Numbered from the stretch's first letter, positions 18,126 to 27,467 are shown. The stretch: DNA of 64,000 nt from Chryseobacterium turcicum (GCF_021010565.1 NZ_JAJNAY010000001.1:186001-250000); one strand, 5' to 3'. Numbers and translations: made by a program. The notes: a model not told the origin generated them from the letters alone.

Positions 18126-19163
18126 ATGCGAATAGAATATGATATAAAGCTTGGTTTTAAAGACGTTATGTTTAGACCTAAACGTTCTACCCTAAAATCT
18201 CGTTCAGAAGTAAATTTAAACCGTGAGTTTACTTTTCTTCACACCCAAAAAAAATGGAAAGGCACACCCATTATCGCCGCCAATATGGATACGGTAGGAA
18301 CTTTTGAAATGGCTGTAGAGCTGGCTAAAGATGAAATCATCACAGCTATTCATAAACACTACACCATTGAAGAATGGAGTCAGTTTCTTAACAACCAGCC
18401 TGAAAATATTTATCAATACATCGCTTTAAGCACAGGAACCGGTAAATCTGATGAGGAAAAAATAAAAACCATCCTCGAAAACCATCCAAAAATAGAGTTT
18501 CTCTGCATTGATGTTGCCAACGGATATTCTGAGCATTTTGTTGAATTTGTAAAGAAGGCAAGAGCCAATTTCCCCGATAAAATTATTATTGCAGGTAATG
18601 TGGTGACTGGTGAAATGGTAGAAGAACTTCTTTTAGCAGGTGCAGATATTATCAAAGTAGGTATTGGTCCCGGTTCTGTATGCACCACGAGGGTGAAAAC
18701 TGGTGTTGGATATCCTCAATTATCAGCAATAATTGAGTGTTCTGATGCTGCACATGGTTTGAAAGGTCATATTATTGCCGATGGAGGTTGCAAAGTTCCT
18801 GGTGATGTAGCCAAAGCATTTGGTGGCGGAGCAGATTTTGTAATGCTCGGGGGAATGTTTGCCGGCCACGATGAAAGTGGTGGTGAGATGATTGAAGAAA
18901 ATGGCAAAAAGTTTAAGCAATTCTACGGAATGAGTTCTAAAACAGCAATGGACAAGCATTCGGGAGGTGTTGCAGAATACAGAGCTTCGGAAGGTAAAAC
19001 CGTGAAAGTAGCTTATAAAGGTTCTGTTTCTGAAACGGTGAAAGATATTTTAGGCGGAGTGCGCTCCACCTGCACTTATGTAGGCGCTTCTACCTTAAAA
19101 GAACTGTCAAAACGAACTACTTTTATCAGAGTTCAGGAACAGGAAAATCAAATATTTAATTAA
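18126..19163 (+). CDS. guaC: GMP reductase
   Basis: A 345-residue enzyme that converts GMP to IMP with NADPH, returning guanine nucleotides to the purine pool. It is a TIM barrel of the IMPDH/GMPR family: [19 protein letters not shown] at the N-terminus, [14 protein letters not shown], and the phosphate/active-site loop [22 protein letters not shown] with the catalytic cysteine. [20 protein letters not shown] and [16 protein letters not shown] follow. It lacks the CBS domains of IMP dehydrogenase, and the length matches E. coli GuaC (347). It is followed after 12 bases by a small acetyltransferase-like gene, probably co-transcribed. Confidence 0.95.
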   Translation: MRIEYDIKLGFKDVMFRPKRSTLKSRSEVNLNREFTFLHTQKKWKGTPIIAANMDTVGTFEMAVELAKDEIITAIHKHYTIEEWSQFLNNQPENIYQYIALSTGTGKSDEEKIKTILENHPKIEFLCIDVANGYSEHFVEFVKKARANFPDKIIIAGNVVTGEMVEELLLAGADIIKVGIGPGSVCTTRVKTGVGYPQLSAIIECSDAAHGLKGHIIADGGCKVPGDVAKAFGGGADFVMLGGMFAGHDESGGEMIEENGKKFKQFYGMSSKTAMDKHSGGVAEYRASEGKTVKVAYKGSVSETVKDILGGVRSTCTYVGASTLKELSKRTTFIRVQEQENQIFN

Positions 19164-19175
19164 TAAATTTAAAAC

Positions 19176-19475
19176 ATGATGGAAATAAAACACATTCAGG
19201 ACAATGAAAAAGGCAGATTTACAGTCAATGTTGACGGCAATGAAGCAGGTTATTTAAAATATGACATTATGCCCAATGGAAGCCTTAAAGCTAACGGAAC
19301 ATTGGTCTACGATGATTACAGAGAACAGAAACTGGGAAGACCTCTTTTCGATGCTTTAGTTGACTATCTAAAATCTGAAAACAAAAAAGTATTTCCTACT
19401 TGTCCCTACGTAGTTTCTATGTTTAAAAAACATACTGAACTATCAGATTTATTGGATAATGATTATAAAAATTAG
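19176..19475 (+). CDS. YjdJ-type GNAT-like N-acetyltransferase
   Basis: A 99-residue single-domain protein of the small GNAT group (YjdJ/GTLF3A-like). The features are NEKGRFTVNVDGNEAGYLKY, the strand GTLVYDDYREQKLGRPLF with a CoA-loop-like turn, DALVDYLKSENKKVFPTCP with the conserved cysteine near strand 5, and YVVSMFKKH. The substrate is unknown. There are two adjacent ATGs (19176, 19179). It follows guaC closely and is ended by a strong hairpin. Confidence 0.82.
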   Translation: MMEIKHIQDNEKGRFTVNVDGNEAGYLKYDIMPNGSLKANGTLVYDDYREQKLGRPLFDALVDYLKSENKKVFPTCPYVVSMFKKHTELSDLLDNDYKN

Positions 19476-19482
19476 TCATAAA

Positions 19483-19508
19483 AAAGGTCGGAAATTTCCG
19501 ACCTTTAT
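19483..19508. terminator. Bidirectional terminator
   Basis: A perfect palindrome AAAGGTCGGAAA/TTTCCGACCTTT with A/T-rich flanks, between the convergent YjdJ-type and pirin genes. Confidence 0.75.
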
Positions 19509-19515
19509 TCTACAA

Positions 19516-20400
19516 TTAAACTAGATAACCAAACTTACCTGAGCTGAAATCTTCAAAAGCTTTTGCAAGTTGTTCTTGAGTGTTCATTACAAACGGACCG
19601 TAATGCGCAATTGGCTCATTCAATGGCTCACCACTCATCATCAAAACGATGGTATTATCTGATAAACCTTCTAAAGAAAAAGTTTCGCCATTATCATTTT
19701 CAAACATCGCAAAGGTATTTTGCTCTAAAATCTCGTCATCATTTACTTTTATACTTCCTTCAATTACCAAAATTGCGGTATTATAATTTTTAGGAAAAGT
19801 AAAATCTCCTTTACTACCTTTCTCTAATCTTGCATTAAACAGATTGATTGGTGAAAATGTAGTTCCCTTACCTTTTTGGCCTTGATATTCTCCAGCAATT
19901 ACATCTACATAGCCTCCATTTTCCAAAGGAACTTTAGTCATTGTATCAAAATACAAATCTTGGTATTTAGGCTCTGTTTCTTTGTCTTTTACAGGTAAAT
20001 TAACCCACATCTGAACCATTTGAAGATTACCCCCCATTTTAGACCACTCTTTTTCATGATGTTCTTTGTGTAAAATTCCTGAACCAGCGGTCATCCATTG
20101 TACATCGCCTTCGCCAATAACACCGTGATTGCCCAAGCTGTCTCCATGCTCTATTTTTCCTTTATAAGCTAAGGTTACGGTTTCAAAACCTTTGTGTGGA
20201 TGCGCTCCTACTCCTCTCGGAATTTCTCTTGCATCAAAATGAATATCAGCATTATAGCCTACCGCGAAAAAAGGGTCCATTCTTCTTCGCGAAATTTTAT
20301 TTCCAATAAAAGAGGTGGTATAAAATGCATCTCCTACCCAAGTGAAAGTTTCTGGCTTTAAAACAGTTTCTATTCTTCGTATATTTTTTGTTGTTTCCAT
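19516..20400 (-). CDS. Pirin family protein
   Basis: A 294-residue bicupin. The N-terminal cupin contains IPRGVGAHPHKGFETVTLAYKG, EHGDSLGNHG, VQWMTAGSGILHKEHH and the metal-binding HPH plus downstream histidine/glutamate positions. The C-terminal cupin (PINLFNARLEKGSKGDF...LVIEGSIKV) is followed by a pirin-type C-terminus. Some family members are quercetinases or redox-responsive cofactors; the role here is not determined. It is transcribed divergently from an HxlR regulator gene 119 bases away, a pairing that suggests direct regulation. Confidence 0.92.
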   Translation of the reverse strand: METTKNIRRIETVLKPETFTWVGDAFYTTSFIGNKISRRRMDPFFAVGYNADIHFDAREIPRGVGAHPHKGFETVTLAYKGKIEHGDSLGNHGVIGEGDVQWMTAGSGILHKEHHEKEWSKMGGNLQMVQMWVNLPVKDKETEPKYQDLYFDTMTKVPLENGGYVDVIAGEYQGQKGKGTTFSPINLFNARLEKGSKGDFTFPKNYNTAILVIEGSIKVNDDEILEQNTFAMFENDNGETFSLEGLSDNTIVLMMSGEPLNEPIAHYGPFVMNTQEQLAKAFEDFSSGKFGYLV

Positions 20401-20476
20401 TTTTATAAACTTTAATTATTTTTTGATTAATTTTATTACACAAATTTATGGCTAATAGCATATTTTAGCCCTATCT

Positions 20477-20510
20477 GTTACCTTTTGGTAAGTACTAACT
20501 TTTTGGTAAC
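20477..20510. promoter_or_regulatory. Candidate HxlR operator between pirin gene and hxlR-like gene
   Basis: GTTACC-TTTT-GGTAA at 20477-20491 is a perfect inverted repeat. TTTTGGTAA is repeated 18 bases later (20501-20509), so GTTACC and GGTAAC also bracket the whole segment. It sits 10 bases before the HxlR gene and in the shared divergent promoter. Assignment to HxlR is by position and symmetry only. Confidence 0.5.
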
Positions 20511-20519
20511 TAATCGTAT

Positions 20520-20876
20520 ATGAAAAAAATAAAAAGCGACCCGCCCGACTGCACCCCCAACCTTCTTGCCATGAGAGATACATTGGAAATTTTAGGTGGA
20601 AAATGGAAATTGCTTATTTTGCATTACCTCACTGCAAGAGAAGATTCTCTGAATACCTTTAATAAAATTGAAAAAGATATCGAGGGAATTTCGGCAAAAG
20701 TTTTGTCTAAAGAGCTTAAAGATTTAGAAGCTAATCTTCTCATCACAAGAACGGTGCAAAAAACAAAACCTGTTACCGTAAAATATTCTATTTCAGAATA
20801 TGGAAAAACGACAGAAAAGGTCATAAAAACACTTGTAGAATGGGGCAAAAACCATCGTACCCAATTAATTGATTAA
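20520..20876 (+). CDS. HxlR family winged-helix transcriptional regulator
   Basis: A 118-residue MarR-like regulator. The features are DCTPNLLAMRDTLEILGGKW with the conserved cysteine near the N-terminus and the hallmark GGKWKLLILHYL. They continue with the recognition helix around GISAKVLSKELKDLEANLLI, and the wing VTVKYSISEYGKT. HxlR proteins bind DNA as dimers and often respond to reactive electrophiles or oxidants through the N-terminal cysteine. The divergent pirin gene and the inverted/direct repeats just upstream of its start point to local regulation and autoregulation. Confidence 0.93.
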   Translation: MKKIKSDPPDCTPNLLAMRDTLEILGGKWKLLILHYLTAREDSLNTFNKIEKDIEGISAKVLSKELKDLEANLLITRTVQKTKPVTVKYSISEYGKTTEKVIKTLVEWGKNHRTQLID

Positions 20877-21466
20877 TAACAATAATAAATAAAAACATCT
20901 GATAAACCCTTTAAACAAAGGTTTATATAAATAGAGGGCAAAATGAGGGGTAGATATTTTGCTCTTGTTTTCGCTTTTTCTTCTATTTGTACCGTTCAAA
21001 AAAAAACTAGAATCCGAATGATGGAGAAAAATTAATCTCCGGAGATTTTTAAACCTATTGAGTTTAAAATCTTCGGGGATTTTTTATTTTGTAAATTTAA
21101 TTTTATAATAAAATATGACTCTTTTCCTACTCCTCATTTATCAAAAGTTTAATCAATTTATAAGTTGTAATAAGTAATTTATTCTGCATCGGTTTTTAAT
21201 TTAAAATGAATTTAAAAACCATATATCCTAAGGTACATTGAGTGTAAACAGTAAACTTCTTTTATTTTTCAGTAAAAAAGGAGAATTATTTTTTATTAAT
21301 TTATTGAAATTAAGCTGGCTGGCGCCGTTTATATTTCAATAACTCACTTTATAATGGCACAATAGTTGTGCAAAAAATATTTCGTTAAAAAAAGACCGAA
21401 ACACCCATGGATAGGACGTTTTGTTCATTTTGTGATTTAATAAATTAATAATACCAAATTATTTAA
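20877..21466. other. 590-base gene-free spacer with palindromes
   Basis: No convincing gene. It holds a 14-bp palindrome AATCTCCGGAGATT (21034-21047), and a following stem-like AAATC-TTCG-GGGATTT ending in a T-run (about 21057-21078), probably a terminator. It also holds a 10-bp inverted repeat TTATTGAAAT / ATTTCAATAA (21301-21310, 21333-21342) and GCACAA-TAG-TTGTGC (21357-21371). The last two are ~100-165 bases before the TPR-HTH regulator gene and may be regulatory. Confidence 0.5.
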
Positions 21467-22963
21467 ATGGGTTACTTCCATTCTTTCAAATATTTATTTA
21501 GTTTTATTCTTTTGAGCAATTGTTATTATGCTCAAAGCCAGTCTGATGTTGATTTTTTGGTAAAACAAATCAACACGATTCATTTATCCGGACAATCTGA
21601 CCAAGTTTTTGAAGCTTCGCAGAAACTTATTAAATTATCTCATATTTCAAAAAATGATAAAGGACTATCGTATGGCAATTATTTTTTAGCGTCATATCAT
21701 CACGACCATGCCAATTTCAAACAAAGTATTGATTATGCAAAAGAAGCACAAAAATATTCTTCTTATCTAGAGAGTAATCAATCCCATGCTGCTAATATTT
21801 CGTCCTTATTAGGGGGAAATTACCTACTTCTCGAGCTTTATACCTTATCATTTAAGAATTACAGAAAAGCGCTTGAAATCTTAAAAAATAAAGAAAATAA
21901 AACAGCTTCAGATTCTCTTATAGAAAGCACTGTTTATTCTCATTTGAGCTATATCTACGATAATATAAATAAGCCCGACTCTACGTATTATTATTTACGG
22001 AAAGAAGCTAAAATTCTTAAAAGAATCAATTTACAGAACGCTTACATTCAAAAAGGTTGTTCGGGTTTAGGCTTCGGAAATTATTATCTAAGTCAGAATA
22101 AAGAAGATTCTGCACAATATTATTATAACAAGTCGTTAGACTATTTTAAAAATAAGATACATCCTTGCAAAACGGAATCGTTAATAGGTCTAGGAAATCT
22201 ATATACGGCTCAAAAAAACTATCCTAAAGCCCAAACTTTCTATGATTTGGCTTTAAAGAGTTTTAATCTGCATCATTTTCCTGATATTTTAAGCGAATTA
22301 TACAAGAAAATTGCAGAGTTGAAAATCTCTCAGGGCAATCTAGAAGAAGCAAAATACTATCAGAACCTTTACCTTCAAACCCACAAGAAGCTGGATGACA
22401 GAATGAAAAAAGAAAGAGATTTTGTTCTGAGCGAAGCTATGAAAGAAGAAAAAATAAAGCACAATCTTGAAGTAAAAAAAACTCAGAGAACGACTTTTAT
22501 TATTATCTCTTTAATGGTTTTAATTGCTGTATTTATTATTATTTATCTTCTTAAAAAATCAAAATCTAAGAATCTGGAATCTATTGAAATCACAAAAAAA
22601 CTGATTAAAGAAAAAGAAATCACAGAACAAGAAACCCATAAACTGAAACTACAGGTAAATGAAGCCTTCGAAGAGATTATACAGCTCGCCAAAGATAATA
22701 GCCCTTCATTTTACACAAGATTTCAGGAAGTGTATCCCAAATTTCAGTCTAAAATGCTTTTGCTTAATGAAAACCTGAAACCCAGCGAGCTCACTTTTTC
22801 AGCGTATGTTTATCTTGGGTTTACTACAAAAGAAATTGCAGATTATACTTTTAAAGCCATAAAAACAATAGAAAACAATCGTTATAATTTTAGAAAAAAA
22901 ATCAACCTTTCTCCTGAAAAAGACCTTCAGGTATGGCTTAGAAACTACATCGATACAGAATAA
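21467..22963 (+). CDS. TPR-containing membrane regulator with C-terminal LuxR-like helix-turn-helix
   Basis: A 498-residue protein. A signal peptide or N-terminal anchor (YLFSFILLSNCYYAQS) is followed by six or more TPR-like helical pairs (residues ~30-310; e.g. GKYLLLELYTLSFKNYRKAL-like helices and NYPKAQTFYDLALKSF). A single membrane helix TTFIIISLMVLIAVFIIIYLL (~345-367) and a coiled coil (~375-420) come next. The C-terminal HTH reads ELTFSAYVYLGFTTKEIADYTFKAIKTIENNRYNFRKKI. The periplasmic TPR sensor plus cytoplasmic HTH layout is common in Flavobacteriia, where such proteins are membrane-bound transcription factors. Signal and targets are unknown. Confidence 0.82.
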   Translation: MGYFHSFKYLFSFILLSNCYYAQSQSDVDFLVKQINTIHLSGQSDQVFEASQKLIKLSHISKNDKGLSYGNYFLASYHHDHANFKQSIDYAKEAQKYSSYLESNQSHAANISSLLGGNYLLLELYTLSFKNYRKALEILKNKENKTASDSLIESTVYSHLSYIYDNINKPDSTYYYLRKEAKILKRINLQNAYIQKGCSGLGFGNYYLSQNKEDSAQYYYNKSLDYFKNKIHPCKTESLIGLGNLYTAQKNYPKAQTFYDLALKSFNLHHFPDILSELYKKIAELKISQGNLEEAKYYQNLYLQTHKKLDDRMKKERDFVLSEAMKEEKIKHNLEVKKTQRTTFIIISLMVLIAVFIIIYLLKKSKSKNLESIEITKKLIKEKEITEQETHKLKLQVNEAFEEIIQLAKDNSPSFYTRFQEVYPKFQSKMLLLNENLKPSELTFSAYVYLGFTTKEIADYTFKAIKTIENNRYNFRKKINLSPEKDLQVWLRNYIDTE

Positions 22964-22967
22964 TAAA

Positions 22968-23002
22968 AAAATCCCTTCCATAAAGCTTATGAAAGGGATT
23001 TT
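22968..23002. terminator. Bidirectional terminator
   Basis: AAAATCCCTT and AAGGGATTTT form a 10-bp stem with an inner CATAA/TTATG pairing, between the convergent TPR-HTH and fabG genes. Confidence 0.75.
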
Positions 23003-23023
23003 ATATTTTAGAATAAAATTTTC

Positions 23024-23767
23024 TTAAGTCAACATTCCTCCGTCAACGTTTAAAACCTGACCTGAAATATAAGAAGACATTTCGCTTCCGAAGAAAACAC
23101 AAGCATTCGCTACATCTTCAGGCTGTCCTCCTCTTTTCAAAGGAATTCCTTCTCTCCATCCCTGAACGGTTTTTTCGTCTAAAGCAGCCGTCATTTCAGT
23201 CTCAATAAATCCTGGTGCAATAGCGTTACAACGGATGTTTCTAGAACCTAACTCTAAAGCAATAGATTTTGTAAATCCAATAACTCCAGCTTTTGAAGCC
23301 GCATAGTTTGCCTGTCCTGCATTACCTTTCACCCCTACTACAGAAGTCATATTGATGATAGAACCTGATTTAGCCTTCATCATTGGCTTAATTACTGCTT
23401 TCGTAAGGTTGAATACAGAATCTAAATTTACTTTGATAATCGTATCCCAATCGTCTTTTGACATTCTCATTAATAAGTTGTCTTTGGTAATTCCTGCATT
23501 GTTTACCAAAATATCGATTTTACCAAACTCAGCCATCACATCATCTACCAATTTTTGTGCAGCATCGTAATCTGATGCATCAGACTGATAACCTTTAATC
23601 TGAGTAACAGAACTTAAAGCAGTTTCCAATTCTTTCGCTTTTTCTACAGAACCGGCATATGTAAATGCTACTTTTGCACCTTGTTGAGCAAAAATTTCAG
23701 CAATTCCCTTTCCGATTCCTCTTGTAGCTCCGGTAATTAGCGCTACTTTTCCTTCTAATAGTTTCAT
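23024..23767 (-). CDS. fabG: 3-oxoacyl-[acyl-carrier-protein] reductase FabG
   Basis: A 247-residue short-chain dehydrogenase that reduces 3-oxoacyl-ACP with NADPH in fatty acid elongation. The features are the nucleotide motif GATRGIGKGIAE, NNAG in ILVNNAGITKDNLLMRM (the ITKDNLLMRM segment is typical of FabG), the catalytic serine in INMTSVVG, and YAASKAG with the Tyr/Lys pair. AIAPGFIETEMT and the end SGQVLNVDGGM complete the family pattern. It is monocistronic, with no acyl carrier protein gene next to it in this window. Confidence 0.94.
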   Translation of the reverse strand: MKLLEGKVALITGATRGIGKGIAEIFAQQGAKVAFTYAGSVEKAKELETALSSVTQIKGYQSDASDYDAAQKLVDDVMAEFGKIDILVNNAGITKDNLLMRMSKDDWDTIIKVNLDSVFNLTKAVIKPMMKAKSGSIINMTSVVGVKGNAGQANYAASKAGVIGFTKSIALELGSRNIRCNAIAPGFIETEMTAALDEKTVQGWREGIPLKRGGQPEDVANACVFFGSEMSSYISGQVLNVDGGMLT

Positions 23768-23874
23768 ATAATGATTATTTATTTTAAAAATCCAAATAAC
23801 TTGAGTGGTTTAAAATTATTCAGTTTGCAAATATATAGATTTTGTTTTTGCGAATTTTAGCTCAAATTTATATT

Positions 23875-25347
23875 CTAAAACATCAATTTTTCTTCTGAAG
23901 AACTAAAATCAAGCACTTCCGATTCTTTATCTTTTATAAGCGTAAGCTTTTTGTTGTCTGCAGAATATTTGTCGTAAATCACCTCTTTTAGAGGCTCATT
24001 TTTAAGATTGGTAACCCCAAATTTATCTCCTTTTTGTACCACCACTTCATTTCCTGAAAGAAAACTTACAATATCATCATAGATAAAAGGAACAATCTCA
24101 TTTCCTTCCTCATCAAGCATTCCGTAAAGGTTTTCTTTATTTTTACAGATGATTGCAGGATAAAACTGAAATGGTTTTATAGAAACAATATCTTTAATCG
24201 GTGTGTAAGATTTTTCTTTTGGAGAAAACTTATAATAAACTTCGTCTTTTTTAACAATTACATTATTAAAGAAGATTTTCTCAATCTGAAATCTTTCATC
24301 CAAAACACTTTCAAAATTCTTATCTAAAAGTCTTTCTTCGTTATCCTTGCTTACAAAAACATAATCTTCACCCTTTATTTTAAAACCTTCTACCACATCA
24401 TATTCTTTAGGTAAAATAACTTCTCCATTTACTTTAATAACAGCAATTTTAGGGTTTTGAGCGTCTTTCAGCGTTTTAAAAATACCGTTAAACAAATGAT
24501 TTACATAATGGTATTCGGTAGGGAAAACCGTTTTTTCTGCTTTAGAAAAAACGCTTACTTTATTGTCTTTAATAAGGTAAATATAATTTCTCCCTACAAA
24601 AGCCTGTTCGTAGATATTTTCTGCTAAAACCTGCTCATTTTCATCTACAATTCCATACTTATTTTTAGAAATATTTTTCGTGATTAAAAAAGGATAGCCA
24701 TTAATATCTTCGATGTAATGATTTGAAAATTGACTCACCGTTTTACCATCGATATCAATCACATCTCCAGTTTTAGTACCGGTTTTCAAATAGACTTTTC
24801 CTTTGTAAAACTTTAAGTTTTCCTTGAATTCTCTATCAGAAACCTGTTGACCGTCAAAATTATAAATAAACCAAAGTTTATCTTTTTTAATGAAAAATCT
24901 ACTGTCGTTTGCGAATTCTATTTTATCCTGATCCGGAATAATCTGTTTTCCATTGTAGTCATAAACGCCATCTTTTCCATCTTTTGATATAATCAAACGG
25001 TCTTTATTTTCCCAAGTTCTATATTTAAATTGATCTAAAGGAATCAGTTGATTTCCCTTTCCGTCAATTAAAGCTGTTTTTCCGTTTGCTTCACCCTCTT
25101 TTACTTTCAAAATAAATCGTTCTTTCGAAAGACGGAGAATTTCACTTTTAAAAGGATAATTAAAAGAAATCTCTCCTAGAGAATCTATTATAGAAATACT
25201 TCCTGTATAAGGATCGGTAATAATTCCGTACCCATTGGTATAAAAGCGTACCTCTTTCCCAACTTGTTTAGACAACAATATCTCTTTATATTGATTGCTC
25301 TGTGCCGAAAAAATACCTGAAAGCAGAATGAAAACTATTTTTTTCAA
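23875..25347 (-). CDS. WG repeat-containing exported protein
   Basis: A 490-residue protein with a signal peptide (MKKIVFILLSGIFSAQS). At least eight imperfect WG/KWG-type beta repeats follow, recognisable by D..G....P...Y/F blocks such as KTALIDGKGNQLIPLDQF, KDGVYDYNGKQIIPD, KYGIVDENEQVLAENIYE, ENLYGMLDEEGNEIVPFIYDDI and KFGVTNLKNEPLKEVIYDKY. WG-repeat proteins are widespread in Bacteroidetes and their function is unknown. The gene begins six bases after rsmI and is the last gene of a three-gene - strand operon. Confidence 0.85.
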   Translation of the reverse strand: MKKIVFILLSGIFSAQSNQYKEILLSKQVGKEVRFYTNGYGIITDPYTGSISIIDSLGEISFNYPFKSEILRLSKERFILKVKEGEANGKTALIDGKGNQLIPLDQFKYRTWENKDRLIISKDGKDGVYDYNGKQIIPDQDKIEFANDSRFFIKKDKLWFIYNFDGQQVSDREFKENLKFYKGKVYLKTGTKTGDVIDIDGKTVSQFSNHYIEDINGYPFLITKNISKNKYGIVDENEQVLAENIYEQAFVGRNYIYLIKDNKVSVFSKAEKTVFPTEYHYVNHLFNGIFKTLKDAQNPKIAVIKVNGEVILPKEYDVVEGFKIKGEDYVFVSKDNEERLLDKNFESVLDERFQIEKIFFNNVIVKKDEVYYKFSPKEKSYTPIKDIVSIKPFQFYPAIICKNKENLYGMLDEEGNEIVPFIYDDIVSFLSGNEVVVQKGDKFGVTNLKNEPLKEVIYDKYSADNKKLTLIKDKESEVLDFSSSEEKLMF

Positions 25348-25353
25348 TGAAAT

Positions 25354-26031
25354 TTACTTTAAAGAATTATTTACAATCAGCACAATTTCTCCTTTTAAAG
25401 TTTTGCTTTTAGAGAACTCAATTAATTCATCGATAGTTCCCCTCTTAGTTTCTTCAAATTTTTTCGAAATTTCTCTACTCAAGCTCGCTCTCGTCTCTTC
25501 ACCGAAAAATTCTTTGATTTGCTCCAAAGTCGTATTTATCTTGTGCGGACTTTCGTACAAAACGATGGTTTTTTTCTCTTCTGCAAGCTGTTTCAGCTTT
25601 GTTTGTCTGCCTTTTTTTGGAGGAAGAAATCCTGCAAAAAGAAATTCATTATTTGGCAAACCCGAAACCACCAAAGCTGGTATTAACGCAGTTGCACCGG
25701 GAAGACAAATCATTTGAATATTGTGATCTGATCCTGCTTTCGCCAATAAATAGCCGGGATCTGAAATTCCAGGAGTTCCTGCATCCGTAATAATAGCAAC
25801 GTTTTGACCGTTTTTAAGATCAGCAATCACTTTTTCTGTTGCCTGATGCTCATTATGAAGATGGTAAGACCTTAAAGGTTTTGAAATCTCAAAATGCTTC
25901 AATAAAACTCCCGAAGTTCGGGTGTCTTCACATAAAATATAGTCTACTTCTTTCAGCATTTTAACCGCTCTGAAAGTCATGTCTTCAAGATTTCCGACCG
26001 GTGTCGGAACAAAATATAAAATACCGCTCAA
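25354..26031 (-). CDS. rsmI: 16S rRNA (cytidine(1402)-2'-O)-methyltransferase RsmI
   Basis: A 225-residue SAM-dependent methyltransferase of the tetrapyrrole-methylase fold that modifies C1402 in the ribosomal P site. The motifs are FVPTPVGNLEDMTFRAVKML, ILCEDTRTSGVLLKHF, AIITDAGTPGISDPGYLLA, CLPGATALIPALVVSGLP and FLFAGFLPPKKG. The ending FVLVNNSLK-like (IVLIVNNSLK) matches the shorter Bacteroidetes form. It starts three bases after the repeat-rich gene at 26034-27467 and is followed within six bases by the WG-repeat gene. Confidence 0.95.
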   Translation of the reverse strand: MSGILYFVPTPVGNLEDMTFRAVKMLKEVDYILCEDTRTSGVLLKHFEISKPLRSYHLHNEHQATEKVIADLKNGQNVAIITDAGTPGISDPGYLLAKAGSDHNIQMICLPGATALIPALVVSGLPNNEFLFAGFLPPKKGRQTKLKQLAEEKKTIVLYESPHKINTTLEQIKEFFGEETRASLSREISKKFEETKRGTIDELIEFSKSKTLKGEIVLIVNNSLK

Positions 26032-26033
26032 AA

Positions 26034-27467
26034 TTATAAAAATTTATTTTCTACCAATACCCAAAGTCTTTGGGCATACTCATCTACTTTATCCCATTTT
26101 CTGTCATAATACAGCTCGCTAAGAAACTCTTTTGCCTCCTCGATGTCTTTGCATCTGTTCAATTCAGAAATTGATGCATTCAAATCGGTCTGGCTTCCGT
26201 TAAAAAGCACCTTTGTAAAAGCAATTCTGTCATTCAGATCAAGTCTAAATTCCGGTCTTTGCTTTTCCGCTTCCATAAATTGGGTCGGGATATTTGTTTT
26301 TATCAAACTTCCTGTATCTTCTTTTATAACTGGAATCTCAACTTTTTCATGCGGAGTTTCTCTTTCTAAAGGATCATCATCAAATAAAGTTTGAATTGAT
26401 TTTAAACCTCTTATATTAGCAAGTTTTATTTTTTGATTCTGATGATATTCATCCAGATTTTCAAAACTTTCGTCAGATTTCGGAACTTCTGTTACTCTAT
26501 CAGATTTTGGTTTATCAATATCTAAGATTTTTCGTCTGTCAGAGTCTTCCGTTTTCAACTCCACTTCTTCTTCAGCAACGTCATTATCTTTTTTAATTTC
26601 GCTTAAAATAGATTCTACGTTTGAACTTTCACTGATAATCTCATCATTTTCATGATTAAAGATTGACGAATATTCAGTTTCTGCTTCTTCAATCAAAATT
26701 TCATCTTCGTTGTTTTCAGTTTCAAAAACATCGGTAATAATTTGATTTTTGCCAGATTCATTTTCAGAATTAGAATTTTCTTCTTCAATAATTTCGCTTA
26801 ACTGATTAGTGAAAACTACTTCTTCCTTGGTAACTTCCTCATTAAAGATTTCTTCATTAAAATCATCATCACTTTCCGGCTGAGAATCTTCCAAAATCCT
26901 ATCTTCATCTACAAAACTCAAAACACGATTTGTATTTTCTGAAGACTCATCTTCATCAATTTCATTGAGCTGATTATTGAAAACAGCTTCTTCTTCCAAT
27001 TCCAAATGATCAGAAATTTCATCGGAAACAAAATTTTCGTTGGCTTCCGGCTGATTTTCTTCAGCTAAATTGACAATAATTTCGTGATAATCGCTTTCAA
27101 TAATTTCATTCAACTGATTATTAAAAATAGCTTCCTCTTCTTCCACTTCAAATTTAGTTTCAGCTTCAGAAAAAGATTCATTTCCTATTTCGTTCAGTTC
27201 ATTATTAAAAATCGCTTCTTCTTCGGTCACCAAATAATTTGAAACCAAAGATTCATCTTGTTGAAAAACGGAAAAATTTGAATTTTCTCGTTGATAATCT
27301 CCCAGATTTTTATCCAACAACTTCAAAAAAGCAATTTTTTCCACTAGATCATTCAAGAGATCATGTTTCGAAATCAGTTCATCAACATTGTTTATTCTGC
27401 CCAAAATATCAATGATATTCTTGGATTCAAAAAAAATCTTATCCTTTAAATCTTGAATGTTCTGCAT
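26034..27467 (-). CDS. Acidic repeat protein, unknown function
   Basis: A 477-residue cytoplasmic-looking protein (no signal peptide). The N-terminal ~60 residues are helical. Residues ~75-290 are highly acidic and contain five degenerate repeats built around EEEAIFNNELNEI, EEEAIFNNQLNEI, EEEAVFNNQLNEI, KEEVVFTNQLSEI and YSSIFNHENDEI, separated by Glu/Asp/Ser-rich linkers of 30-50 residues. The C-terminal ~90 residues (DLNDRIAFTKVLFNGSQTDL, RLWVLVENKF) look like a folded domain. I do not recognise a family. It is the first gene of the operon with rsmI and the WG-repeat gene and is divergent from tdk. The regular F-N-N-Q-L motif suggests repeated binding sites for a partner protein; that is an inference. 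Confidence 0.72.
   Translation of the reverse strand: MQNIQDLKDKIFFESKNIIDILGRINNVDELISKHDLLNDLVEKIAFLKLLDKNLGDYQRENSNFSVFQQDESLVSNYLVTEEEAIFNNELNEIGNESFSEAETKFEVEEEEAIFNNQLNEIIESDYHEIIVNLAEENQPEANENFVSDEISDHLELEEEAVFNNQLNEIDEDESSENTNRVLSFVDEDRILEDSQPESDDDFNEEIFNEEVTKEEVVFTNQLSEIIEEENSNSENESGKNQIITDVFETENNEDEILIEEAETEYSSIFNHENDEIISESSNVESILSEIKKDNDVAEEEVELKTEDSDRRKILDIDKPKSDRVTEVPKSDESFENLDEYHQNQKIKLANIRGLKSIQTLFDDDPLERETPHEKVEIPVIKEDTGSLIKTNIPTQFMEAEKQRPEFRLDLNDRIAFTKVLFNGSQTDLNASISELNRCKDIEEAKEFLSELYYDRKWDKVDEYAQRLWVLVENKFL

Noticed and set aside
25295..25717. 140-residue + strand frame over rsmI
   Set aside because: Antisense to clearly conserved rsmI motifs; no promoter or homology seen.
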